DNA of 48,838 nucleotides from positions 1 to 48,838 of the forward strand of contig JAUNBK010000003.1 of assembly GCA_030527105.1 (NCBI GenBank). Reading direction: 5' to 3'. This stretch comes from Planctomycetia bacterium. Lineage in GTDB: Bacteria; Planctomycetota; Planctomycetia; Pirellulales; Thermoguttaceae. Each line of letters begins with the position of its first letter. The stretch's first letter is position 1. Below the pieces are notes generated by a model. It was not told the DNA's origin and searched no databases. It saw only the letters and a list, made by a program, of their open reading frames with translations. Position numbers and translations under genes: made by a program. Below are positions 8,542-16,245 of this stretch, piece by piece.

Positions 8542-8575
8542 GAATATCCGATTTTCCGATAATCTGAATATCCGA
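8542..8575. promoter_or_regulatory. Direct-repeat pair, possible operator
   Basis: GAATATCCGA occurs at 8542-8551 and again at 8566-8575, 24 bases apart, just upstream of the -35 box of the adh-lpxK promoter. The spacing of just over two helical turns would suit a regulator binding on one face. No regulator gene is adjacent, so this is a suggestion only. Confidence 0.3.
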
Positions 8576-8576
8576 A

Positions 8577-8683
8577 TATACTCGTTCTCCTTTAAAATTC
8601 CCGTTTTACGCGACGCTTTGCGAGCCGTGGTGCGTAGCTCCAACGGCGGACGCACCGGAAATTTCAACGAGGAGTATTATAAA
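8577..8683 (+). repeat. Dispersed palindromic repeat, copy 1
   Basis: A typical full-length copy. The left end starts TATACTCGTTCTCCTTTA and the right end finishes AACGAGGAGTATTATAAA; the two are imperfect inverted repeats. The GC-rich centre CCGTGGTGC-GTA-GCTCCAACGG can form a hairpin. Strand + is defined here as the direction TATACTC to TTATAAA. The 540-base gap 8387-8926 is filled by the adh promoter, the direct repeats, copies 1 and 2, and the icd promoter. Confidence 0.9.
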
Positions 8684-8698
8684 GACCGCGTTGGGGGA

Positions 8699-8726
8699 TT
8701 GTACTTTTCTCATTTTCGGGTATAAT
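8699..8726 (+). promoter_or_regulatory. Promoter for icd
   Basis: TTGTAC (8699-8704), 16-base spacer, TATAAT (8721-8726). It lies between repeat copies 1 and 2, so copy 2 would be inside the icd leader. Confidence 0.55.
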
Positions 8727-8734
8727 GGAGGGCG

Positions 8735-8852
8735 TTATAATGCTTCGCGTTAGAATCCCACCTTGAGTCCGCCGTCGGAGTTATGCTCCACTTATACTCC
8801 ACAGCTCGCAAAGCGTCGTGTAGAACGGGAACTTTAAAGGAGAACGAGTATA
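8735..8852 (-). repeat. Dispersed palindromic repeat, copy 2
   Basis: Diverged copy in opposite orientation to copy 1, with about 12 extra bases near the central hairpin. It ends 74 bases before the icd start, downstream of the predicted icd promoter. Confidence 0.8.
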
Positions 8853-8926
8853 AAGGACGATGGGTATGACGATGGGTATAGTGTTGAAATTGTTCTTTTC
8901 CACCGAGAGATTATGGAGGTGTACTT

Positions 8927-10018
8927 GTGAGTTACGAAGTGACATTGATCACGGGCGATGGCGTCGGGCCGGAGTTGGCGGATGCCGCGAGACGGTGTGT
9001 GGATGCGACGGGCGTCAAAATTGAGTGGGACGTTCAGGAGGCAGGGATCGACGTAATGGCGCGACTCGGAACGCCTCTGCCTGATAGCCTCATGGAGAGT
9101 CTCAATCGCACAAAGTTGGCTCTCAAAGCGCCGATTACGACGCCCGTAGGAACTGGCTTCCGCAGCATTAATGTCCATTTGCGCCAGGCGCTTGGGTTGT
9201 ATGCGTGCGTCCGACCGTGCAAGTACTATCCAGGGGTGCGGACTTATTTTGACAAAACCCCTGTCGATATTGTCATTATGCGCGAAAACACCGAGGATTT
9301 GTATGCTGGCATCGAGTTCGAACGCGGAACGGAGGCGTGCAAAAATCTTTATCGTTATATCCAAGAAATTTCTCCCAAAAAAATCAAGTCGGGAGAGGAC
9401 GAGACGGGCATTTCGATCAAGCCAATCAGCGTGAGCGGAACCGAGAGAATTATTCGTTATTCGTTCGAATACGCGCGGAAGAATGGGCGAAAAAAGGTGA
9501 CGGCGGTCCACAAAGCGAACATCATGAAATTCTCCGACGGCTTGTGGCTCGAAACCTGTCGCGAAGTGGCGAAGGAGTATCCCGAGATCGAGTTTGAAGA
9601 TCGCATCGTGGACAATATGTGTATGCAGCTTGTGCAGAAGCCTGAGTTGTACGACGTGATTTGTCTCCCCAACTTGTATGGAGACATCTTAAGCGACCTT
9701 GCGGCAGGGCTTGTCGGTGGTTTGGGAGTCGCCCCGGGAGCCAATATTGGCAAAGATGGTGCCGTGTTTGAAGCCACACACGGAAGCGCGCCAAAGTATA
9801 AGGGACTCAACAGGGTCAATCCGACCGCGCTCATTTTGAGTGGGATGCTCATGCTGCGTCATTTGGGAGAGACGGAGGCTGCCGACAAGCTCGAGAACGC
9901 CGTCGCAAGGGTGATTGCGGAAGGGAAGAGCGTGACGTACGACATGAAGCCCAATCGCGACGACCCAACGGCGGTTGGAACGAGAGAAATGGCGGAAGCT
10001 ATTTGCGAAGCGATGTGA
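8927..10018 (+). CDS. icd: Isocitrate dehydrogenase (isocitrate/isopropylmalate dehydrogenase family)
   Basis: Oxidatively decarboxylates isocitrate to 2-oxoglutarate in the TCA cycle. The 363-residue protein contains S-I-N-V-H-L-R (residues 80-86), the Ser/Asn/Arg substrate signature of isocitrate dehydrogenases; 3-isopropylmalate dehydrogenases differ here. RPCKYYPG (96-103), ENTEDLYAG and the Mg-binding NLYGDILSD segment are also present. Lys-Tyr after ATHGSAP resembles the NADP-specific enzyme of E. coli, but the C-terminal determinants differ, so cofactor use is left open. The GTG start at 8927 is supported by GGAGG 7-11 bases upstream. dnaE follows after 95 bases. Confidence 0.85.
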   Translation: MSYEVTLITGDGVGPELADAARRCVDATGVKIEWDVQEAGIDVMARLGTPLPDSLMESLNRTKLALKAPITTPVGTGFRSINVHLRQALGLYACVRPCKYYPGVRTYFDKTPVDIVIMRENTEDLYAGIEFERGTEACKNLYRYIQEISPKKIKSGEDETGISIKPISVSGTERIIRYSFEYARKNGRKKVTAVHKANIMKFSDGLWLETCREVAKEYPEIEFEDRIVDNMCMQLVQKPELYDVICLPNLYGDILSDLAAGLVGGLGVAPGANIGKDGAVFEATHGSAPKYKGLNRVNPTALILSGMLMLRHLGETEAADKLENAVARVIAEGKSVTYDMKPNRDDPTAVGTREMAEAICEAM

Positions 10019-10113
10019 TCTTGCTCATGTGCGGAAGCCTGCCTCTCTTTCGTTTTTTTCGGGGTAGGCTCTCGCCAGAGCGCGAATAATCCAAAATCCA
10101 AGGAGTGTGTTAT

Positions 10114-13100
10114 ATGTCTTCAGATCGTCCTTTTGTGCATCTTCATTGCCACAGCGAGTATAGCCTGCTTGATGGAGCGGGTTCGATAAAGCGCCTCGTG
10201 CGAAAGGCGAAAGAATTCGAGATGAACGCGTTGGCGCTCACGGATCATGGCAATCTTTTCGGGAGTTTGAAATTCTACAAACAAGCGCTCGCGGAAGGAA
10301 TCAAACCGATCGTGGGGTACGAAGCGTACGTTGCGCCGGGGAGTCGTTTGCAAAGACAATATGCCTCCCGCGCGAACACGGCGTACCATTTGACGCTCCT
10401 TGCGATGAATCGTACGGGATTCAAAAACCTCCTTCAGCTCGCTACCCGTGCGTATATGGAGGGGATGTATTATAAACCTCGTATTGATCGGGAGTTGTTG
10501 GAGACTTATGGCGAGGGGATTATCGTTCTGAGTGGGTGCCTCGGTGGGGAAATAAACTCGCTGCTCGTCGGCAACGCGGAGCCGAATTGGGACAAAGCGT
10601 ATGAGGCGGCGCGTTGGTATCAAGAACATTTTGGCGATCGCTACTATTTCGAGATTCAAAACAACAACATTGAGGATCAGCGGACGGCGGCGCGATACAT
10701 GATCGAGATGGCGCAAAAAATGAGCATCCCACTCGTTGCAACGAGCGACGTTCATTATGTGGAGCGCGAAGACGCCTCGACGCAGGATATCCTTTTGTGC
10801 ATCAACACGGGGCGAAAGCGGATCGACGAAGGGCGCATGAAGATGGAGAGCGACGAGTTCCATTTTCGCTCGCAGGACGAAATGTATAATGCCTTTGTGG
10901 GTCAAGAAGATGCCGTTGCGCGCTCGCAAGAAATTGCCGATCGGTGTGAGTTGGAGCTTGAGTTGGGGAAGCGCTTTTTCCCTGTCTACACTCCGCCTGA
11001 GGGGATGGATTCCGTCGCGTTTTTGCGCAAAGTCGCAATGGACGGGCTGCGGGAGAAGTATGCCGAGACGCCGAAGCGGTGGAAAAATGGTGTGATTGGC
11101 GGGGAATTTTCTGACGAAGTTTTAGCGCGCCTCGACACGGAGTTGGACGTGATTGAGAGGCAGGGATTCCCCAACTACTTTCTCGTCGTGTGGGATTTTG
11201 TGCGTGTTGCGCACGAACGCGGAATCTCGTGTACTGCCCGAGGCTCGGGCGTCGGATCCCTCGTTTGTTTCGGATTGGGCTTGAGCCAGGTGTGTCCTTT
11301 GGAGTACGATCTCCTTTTCGAACGCTTTCTCGACGTGAATCGTGCGGAGGCGCCCGATATTGATATCGATTTTGAACAACAACGGCGGGAGGAAATCATC
11401 CAATACGTGCGTGATGCCTATGGAGAGGAGAACGTCGCGCAAATCGGTACTTTCGGTACGATGGCAGCCAAAGCGGCAATCAAAGACGTTGGGCGCGTGT
11501 TGGGCTTTCCCATTTCGCGCGTGGAGCAGATTTCGTCCAAGGTGCCCAAAACGCCGAAAATCACGCTCGAAAAGGCGCTCAAGCAGAATCCCGAGTTGGC
11601 GCAGATGGTGGAGGAGGATTCTGAAGTGGCGGAGATTATTTCGCTTGCGAAAGGGTGCGAGGGGCTGGCGAGAAACCCAGGAACGCACGCGTGTGGGATT
11701 TTGATTACGCCTCAGCCCGTCGTGAATTTCGTCCCGATGCACTTGATCAAAAACAAAACGGGCGTCGTCACGCAGTGGGAGGCGGCAGAGGTCGAAGCCT
11801 CTGGACTCCTCAAAATGGACTTTTTGGGCTTGAGAAACCTCTCCATCTTGGCGCAAACGATGAATTTTATCGAACAAACCACGGGGAAAAAGCTCAATCC
11901 CTACAAATTCCCCCACGACGACAAGGAGACTTACGCTCTTTTGTGTCGAGGCGAGACGAAAGGCGTTTTTCAACTCGAGGGGGATGGTATCCGAAAGTTG
12001 CTCCAGAGAATGAAGCCCGACAATTTTCGCGACATTATCGCCACGCTCGCGCTTTATCGTCCTGGTCCGCTTGAGGGTGGCATGGTTGATACGTACATCA
12101 ACGTCAAACATGGGCGCGCCAAAGCGGAGTACGTCCACCCCGTGATGAAGGACGTTTTGGAGGAAACGCACGGCGTCATGGTGTATCAAGAGCAGATTAT
12201 GCGCATTCTCAATCGACTTGGCAAAATCGAGTTGGCAAGTGCGTATAAGTGCATCAAGGCGATTTCGAAGAAAAAACTCGAAATAATCGCGAAATACAAG
12301 GAGCAATTTATTAAAGGCTGCGGAGAAAACAACCTCCCCGCGAAAGGAGCAGCGGAGCTTTTCGACCTCATCGAGAAATTCGCAGGCTACGGCTTCAACA
12401 AAAGCCATTCGACCGCCTATGCAAAAATCGCCTACATCACGGCGTACCTCAAAGCGCACTATCCTGTCGAATTCATGGCGGCGCTTCTCACGGGAGATAT
12501 CTCCCAGCGAAACTTCAAGAAAAAGGACAAAACGGTCGAACATCTCGAAGATTGTGAGAGAATGGGGGTCGAAGTCGTTCTCCCCGACGTGAATTCCTCG
12601 TCCGATGAGTATCGGGTTGAAAATGGGAAAATCTACTTTGCTCTCGTCGCCATCAGCGGGTGCAACGAGACGGTCGCGAAGGCGATTCGACGCGAAAGGG
12701 TCGCGAGCGGACCTTATACCGACCTTTTCGACTTTTGCGAAAGGCTTGCGCTTGAGAGAATTCCGCGTGCGACAATCCTCTCTCTGTTGGAGGCGGGCGC
12801 GTTTGATTCCTTCGGCGCGAAGCGTTCCCAACTCGAAGCGGTGTTGGATCGAGCACTCCAAGCCGCAGATGCCACAGTGAGCGACAAGCGCCGCGGGCAA
12901 ATGTCCCTCTTCGACATGCTTGGGACGCAGGAAGAATCGAAGGAGGAGAAAATCGAGCTTCCCAATTTGCCAGAGTGGCCCGAGAAAGAAAAATTGGCGC
13001 GAGAGAAAGGTGTCCTCGGTTTTTATCGCTCGGGGCACCCTCTCGAGGAGTTTCGCGACGTCTTGGCGCACCATTGCTCGTGCAAGTCGGCTGAGGCAAA

Positions 13101-13878
13101 GGAGTTGCCTCACCGAACGCCCATTGTTTTGGGAGGAATCATCGGTGGATTGGAGAAAAAGGCGACCAAAAAGTCCAACGAAATCTACGCCCGGTTTGAG
13201 CTTGAGGACGAAGACGGAGCGATTCCCGTGATTGCGTGGCCGAGCACGTACAAAGAGTATGCCGACGCGATCCAGCCCGACGCCGTCGTGGTGTGCGTCG
13301 GCACGATCGACAATCGGGAGCAATTCGAGGCGGAGAAACTGGCGCAGGCTGCCGACAAAAACGCGAAAAAAGCCCCGCCGCCTCCCCCTGTCGCAAGCAG
13401 CAAAATGGACGACGACGCGGACGACGACGCGGATGATGACGACGATGCTCTCGGAACGGACGATGCCGAGGCGGACGGCGGTGCCGATTCCGATTCCTCC
13501 GCAGGGCAGGGTGGAACTGTGAGTTCCGTCACGTTTCTCGTCGATAAGATCATTCCGATCGAGAAAGTGCGCTCCGATTATAACGATGGCATGACGCTCT
13601 GCCTTTTCGAGGCGCGCCACGGCATCGAGACGCTTCAGACGCTGAAAGAAATTTTGCGTGCCTACCCGGGGAGCGAGCCATTGGAGCTTTGTTTCATTAT
13701 GGACGACAACCAAAAAGTGCTCATGAATTCCGAGATGGGTGTCAAGACGGATCCTGCGCTCGTCAGTCGACTTCAGTCGCTCTTGGGTGAGCGGAACGTT
13801 CGTGTCAAAGTCCGTCAGATTCGTCCCGAGAAAAAAGAGGAACCCAAGTGGAAGCGCCGCGCATCCGCCTCCTCGTGA
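10114..13878 (+). CDS. dnaE: DNA polymerase III alpha subunit
   Basis: Replicative polymerase, 1254 residues. The N-terminal PHP domain (about 6-210) keeps HLHCHSEYS and LTDHGN, so its metal site may be more intact than in E. coli DnaE. Catalytic aspartates are Asp415 and Asp417 in PDIDIDF and Asp569 in KMDFLGL. Helix-hairpin-helix and OB regions follow. An unusual, almost purely Asp/Ala/Ser insertion lies at about residues 1098-1133, between the OB region and the C-terminal domain. The ATG at 10114 has AAGGAG upstream with 8-base spacing and is preferred over the GTG at 10105. A hairpin-like AGCCTGCC...GGTAGGCT sits in the icd-dnaE gap; co-transcription with icd is likely. Confidence 0.96.
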   Translation: MSSDRPFVHLHCHSEYSLLDGAGSIKRLVRKAKEFEMNALALTDHGNLFGSLKFYKQALAEGIKPIVGYEAYVAPGSRLQRQYASRANTAYHLTLLAMNRTGFKNLLQLATRAYMEGMYYKPRIDRELLETYGEGIIVLSGCLGGEINSLLVGNAEPNWDKAYEAARWYQEHFGDRYYFEIQNNNIEDQRTAARYMIEMAQKMSIPLVATSDVHYVEREDASTQDILLCINTGRKRIDEGRMKMESDEFHFRSQDEMYNAFVGQEDAVARSQEIADRCELELELGKRFFPVYTPPEGMDSVAFLRKVAMDGLREKYAETPKRWKNGVIGGEFSDEVLARLDTELDVIERQGFPNYFLVVWDFVRVAHERGISCTARGSGVGSLVCFGLGLSQVCPLEYDLLFERFLDVNRAEAPDIDIDFEQQRREEIIQYVRDAYGEENVAQIGTFGTMAAKAAIKDVGRVLGFPISRVEQISSKVPKTPKITLEKALKQNPELAQMVEEDSEVAEIISLAKGCEGLARNPGTHACGILITPQPVVNFVPMHLIKNKTGVVTQWEAAEVEASGLLKMDFLGLRNLSILAQTMNFIEQTTGKKLNPYKFPHDDKETYALLCRGETKGVFQLEGDGIRKLLQRMKPDNFRDIIATLALYRPGPLEGGMVDTYINVKHGRAKAEYVHPVMKDVLEETHGVMVYQEQIMRILNRLGKIELASAYKCIKAISKKKLEIIAKYKEQFIKGCGENNLPAKGAAELFDLIEKFAGYGFNKSHSTAYAKIAYITAYLKAHYPVEFMAALLTGDISQRNFKKKDKTVEHLEDCERMGVEVVLPDVNSSSDEYRVENGKIYFALVAISGCNETVAKAIRRERVASGPYTDLFDFCERLALERIPRATILSLLEAGAFDSFGAKRSQLEAVLDRALQAADATVSDKRRGQMSLFDMLGTQEESKEEKIELPNLPEWPEKEKLAREKGVLGFYRSGHPLEEFRDVLAHHCSCKSAEAKELPHRTPIVLGGIIGGLEKKATKKSNEIYARFELEDEDGAIPVIAWPSTYKEYADAIQPDAVVVCVGTIDNREQFEAEKLAQAADKNAKKAPPPPPVASSKMDDDADDDADDDDDALGTDDAEADGGADSDSSAGQGGTVSSVTFLVDKIIPIEKVRSDYNDGMTLCLFEARHGIETLQTLKEILRAYPGSEPLELCFIMDDNQKVLMNSEMGVKTDPALVSRLQSLLGERNVRVKVRQIRPEKKEEPKWKRRASASS

Positions 13879-13891
13879 GGGTGCGCAGCGT

Positions 13892-13912
13892 CTCACTCAC
13901 TCACTCACTCAC
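13892..13912. repeat. CTCA tetranucleotide repeat
   Basis: Five tandem CTCA units directly after the dnaE stop codon. It is a simple-sequence tract that overlaps the end of the convergent metallopeptidase-like gene; there it encodes the last residues (VSE stop region). Confidence 0.6.
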
Positions 13913-14488
13913 GCGGATCAATTTGGGGGTTGGGTATCTTCTCCCAATGATCCCACGGTATTTTTGGTTCAATTCTTGAAAATTGAAGTGCAAGAAATCG
14001 TACAATTCACGCGGAGGATTTTTGGCGAGCCACAATTTCGCCAACAGTTCGGCATACGCGTCGAAATCCTTCTGCGAGGAGGAGTGCGCGTAGCATCTGC
14101 CCTCGAAACGTCGAATGTCGCCGTTGAATTCCGGGCTGATGTGCAGAAGTTCGTGCACGATCGTCACGAGTTTCTCCTTGAAATCGTTCTCGAGAAACCG
14201 GGGGAGATAGAGATTCAAGATATAAAGATACTCGATCCCCTCCTCGTTGAGAATCCTTTGGAGGGTGTATTTTCTCCCGCGTCGGTAGGAGGTGAGTGAT
14301 CCATTCTCGAAACGCAGCGGAGTGAGCGACGCCTGCATTCCATGCCGAACGTCTTTGCGCGTCTGACAAAAACCAACGGCGACGCGATCCATCTGGATGT
14401 GCTCAAGTGCGGCGATGTTTTGCGTCATGTGGACACAAATCTCCCGGACTCGCTGCGTGATATTTAGGCTTTCTGGTCGATCTTTCAT
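13901..14488 (-). CDS. Putative zinc metallopeptidase-like protein
   Basis: A 195-residue soluble protein with a canonical zincin motif HELLH at residues 112-116, followed by acidic and His residues (E120, H135) that could complete the metal site. The N-terminal part is helical, followed by PLRFENGS and a strand-rich segment YLYILNLYLPRF before the active-site helix. The layout resembles families annotated as putative (including phage-type) metallopeptidases, but I cannot name one with certainty. The start is uncertain: ATG 14488 (chosen), ATG 14521 or GTG 14533. It has no signal peptide and converges on dnaE. Confidence 0.55.
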   Translation of the reverse strand: MKDRPESLNITQRVREICVHMTQNIAALEHIQMDRVAVGFCQTRKDVRHGMQASLTPLRFENGSLTSYRRGRKYTLQRILNEEGIEYLYILNLYLPRFLENDFKEKLVTIVHELLHISPEFNGDIRRFEGRCYAHSSSQKDFDAYAELLAKLWLAKNPPRELYDFLHFNFQELNQKYRGIIGRRYPTPKLIRVSE

Positions 14489-14614
14489 GGTACTATGCAA
14501 AAATTTCTCCGACCCTCGCATGTTCTCGTACACGGAGGATCGAAGAAGTCATTGTAAATTCGCGTGCAATTTCATCAGGCTGTGGCGTTGTGCCCAGTTT
14601 TCCCCAAAGAAGTC

Positions 14615-15499
14615 CTACTGGATGGGTCGCATGTTGGGATCCACAAAATCGCGAGGTCCACGAATCGTATAATAGGGATCGAACATAGGAGCACGGTGAG
14701 CGGGTCCCCACCCCATTCTCGGCGCGCGGCGAGGATAGACCGGCACGGGACCCGTCGGACGCGGGCACGGTTGGAATCCACGGCGGTCGCAATCGCGGCG
14801 GGGTGCGCCATACACTCCAGCAACGGGGCGCGCGGCGACATTCGCGTTTGAGTTCGCATCCACGACAACCGAGGTGTCCAACTCGTTCGTTGGGCGAGGC
14901 TGCGTGATAGACGGAGCCACCGGAGTCGTGGGCTGGGTCTGCAAAATAGATTGCGGGGCAGCTGCCGCTGCTGGCACTGGGGGAAGCGATGAGGGAAGTT
15001 TGTTCTGCGCGGCAGGCTCTTCTGGCGCAAGAACGGGAGCCATCACGACCGGTTCCGGTGCTGCTTCTGGCGTTGCTGCGGGTAACAATTCGGGCGTCGC
15101 CAATGGCGCTACGGGAGCGGCTGGTTCTGGAGTGGGCAAGTCGACCGCTGGAAGCGTATTGGGCGCGTCCATTGCTGGCTCCACTGCTCCAAGATCGGCG
15201 TCCGCCTCAACCGCTGCGTCGCCAGGAGCTTGCGCCACGTCCACATCGCTTGGAAGCTCAATTTCTGGAAGCTCCATCTCGATAAAGTCAGAGTCGTCCA
15301 GTTCGCCAAGCTGGTCGAGAACCTCTGTCCCCTCCACAAGCGGAGCCTCTTCCTGAGCGGGAACCGATTCCGTTTGGGCGACGTCTTCCAGCGGCGGAAA
15401 ATCCAATCCGGGAAGTTCAAATTCCTGTGCCGACACACTCCAAACGGAGACGCACACAACCGCAAGTGCGGAAAGCAATGTTAAATTCTTTTTTCTCAT
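14615..15499 (-). CDS. Exported Pro/Ala/Glu-rich low-complexity protein
   Basis: A 294-residue protein with a strong signal peptide (MRKKNLTLLSALAVVCVSVWSVSAQ region, residues 1-24) and AAGGAT before the ATG at 15499. The mature part is acidic and built of Pro/Ala/Glu/Leu-rich segments with no globular pattern. The C-terminal 70 residues switch to basic, Arg/Pro/Tyr/Gly-rich sequence (PRRAPRMGWGP). Such bipolar charge suggests interaction with envelope or cell-wall polymers, but there is no recognised domain. The acidic protein cut by the right window edge has similar composition. Confidence 0.65.
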   Translation of the reverse strand: MRKKNLTLLSALAVVCVSVWSVSAQEFELPGLDFPPLEDVAQTESVPAQEEAPLVEGTEVLDQLGELDDSDFIEMELPEIELPSDVDVAQAPGDAAVEADADLGAVEPAMDAPNTLPAVDLPTPEPAAPVAPLATPELLPAATPEAAPEPVVMAPVLAPEEPAAQNKLPSSLPPVPAAAAAPQSILQTQPTTPVAPSITQPRPTNELDTSVVVDANSNANVAARPVAGVYGAPRRDCDRRGFQPCPRPTGPVPVYPRRAPRMGWGPAHRAPMFDPYYTIRGPRDFVDPNMRPIQ

Positions 15500-15574
15500 T
15501 GGAAATCCTTCTTTCAAATATGGCTTGGGCGCGACGCTACTACCGTGCGACCAAAAGTTCAGATTTTTTCCTAA

Positions 15575-15603
15575 ACAATACATCGGTTGACAAATACTCT
15601 CAA
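15575..15603 (-). promoter_or_regulatory. Probable promoter of the exported low-complexity protein
   Basis: On the minus strand TTGAGA (15598-15603), 17-base spacer, TATTGT (15575-15580), about 76 bases before the start codon. Confidence 0.4.
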
Positions 15604-15893
15604 TGTAGGAAATTGTCTGGTTTTAGGCAATTTTCCAATTTGTCTATTTTAAGATATGCCGGTCTTGAGGGTTGTTTTGGTCGTGGGGGTGGGATTGTGG
15701 CATGTCATTTTGAAAATTCCACACATTGAGAGGAACTGTCTCATTTTGAGTCCCCCTTTCACAATAACGTACTGTTGTAAGGAGCAGTCCAAAAGCCAGG
15801 CGGTGCAGAAATTCTGTGGCATGGTACGGTTGTTTTGCGAGGGGAGTCCGCTCAAAAAATCGGAAAATTTCAGGAATTTGTTCTCTGTCCCGC
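15604..15893. other. Intergenic region without a recognised gene
   Basis: Open frames exist on both strands here (15656-16048 on plus, 15644-15979 on minus), but neither has a ribosome binding site, a domain or natural-looking composition. I see no convincing feature in this part. The rest of the 746-base gap holds a promoter and two repeat copies. Confidence 0.4.
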
Positions 15894-15922
15894 TTGACAA
15901 TGCCATTTCCTCGCGTTACAAT
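15894..15922 (+). promoter_or_regulatory. Near-consensus promoter for the glycosyltransferase gene
   Basis: Perfect TTGACA (15894-15899), 17-base spacer, TACAAT (15917-15922). It is the best match to a sigma-70 promoter in the window. The predicted leader is about 315 bases and includes repeat copies 3 and 4. Confidence 0.75.
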
Positions 15923-16013
15923 GTTGCTGAGAGCAGGGAATTGATGCTTGGGGAGGCGAGTTGGAAAAGCTCCTTGCATTCCTTTGTCGTCTTGGACTTG
16001 CTGAGCGGGAAAT

Positions 16014-16137
16014 TATACTCGTTCTCCTTTATACTCATCGTCGTTTAAAATTCCCGTTTTGCGCGACGTTTTGCGAGCCGTGGTGCCAAGCTCCGACGGC
16101 GGACGGAACGGGAAATTTCAACGCGAAGTATTATAAA
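16014..16137 (+). repeat. Dispersed palindromic repeat, copy 3
   Basis: Full copy with a doubled left end: TATACTCGTTCTCCTT at 16014 is followed at 16030 by a second left end TATACTCATCGTCG. This looks like one copy joined to or inserted in the end of another. The centre carries CCGTGGTGCCAAGCTCCGACGG. Confidence 0.85.
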
Positions 16138-16243
16138 ACTCCCGTTTTACTTAACGCTTTGCGAGCTGTGGTGCGTAGCTCCAACGGCGGACGGAACGGG
16201 AAATTTCAACGGGAAGTATTATATAACGGGAAGTATCATAAAA
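16138..16243 (+). repeat. Dispersed palindromic repeat, copy 4 (left end truncated)
   Basis: Directly abuts copy 3 in the same orientation. It lacks the first ~20 bases and has a duplicated right end (AACGGGAAGTATTATATAA then ACGGGAAGTATCATAAAA). Its end is 2 bases before the glycosyltransferase ATG, so it supplies the whole ribosome-binding region. Confidence 0.8.
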
Positions 16244-16245
16244 GC

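Noticed and set aside
10040..10075. AGCCTGCC/GGTAGGCT hairpin as a terminator between icd and dnaE
   Set aside because: The T-rich tract is in the loop rather than after the stem, so it does not fit a rho-independent terminator.
11122..13896. A 924-codon open frame antisense to dnaE
   Set aside because: It exists because dnaE rarely uses TTA, CTA and TCA codons. Its translation is Arg/His/Phe-rich without domains, while the sense strand is an unmistakable DnaE.
13880..13915. CTCA repeat as a phase-variation switch
   Set aside because: It lies outside the start region of any gene, at the 3' ends of two convergent genes, so slippage would change at most a few C-terminal residues.
15961..16245. 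N-terminal extension of the glycosyltransferase through the repeats
   Set aside because: The extra 95 residues are a translation of the dispersed repeats (RAVVRSSNGGRNGKF recurs in frames at other copies), so they are not a protein domain.
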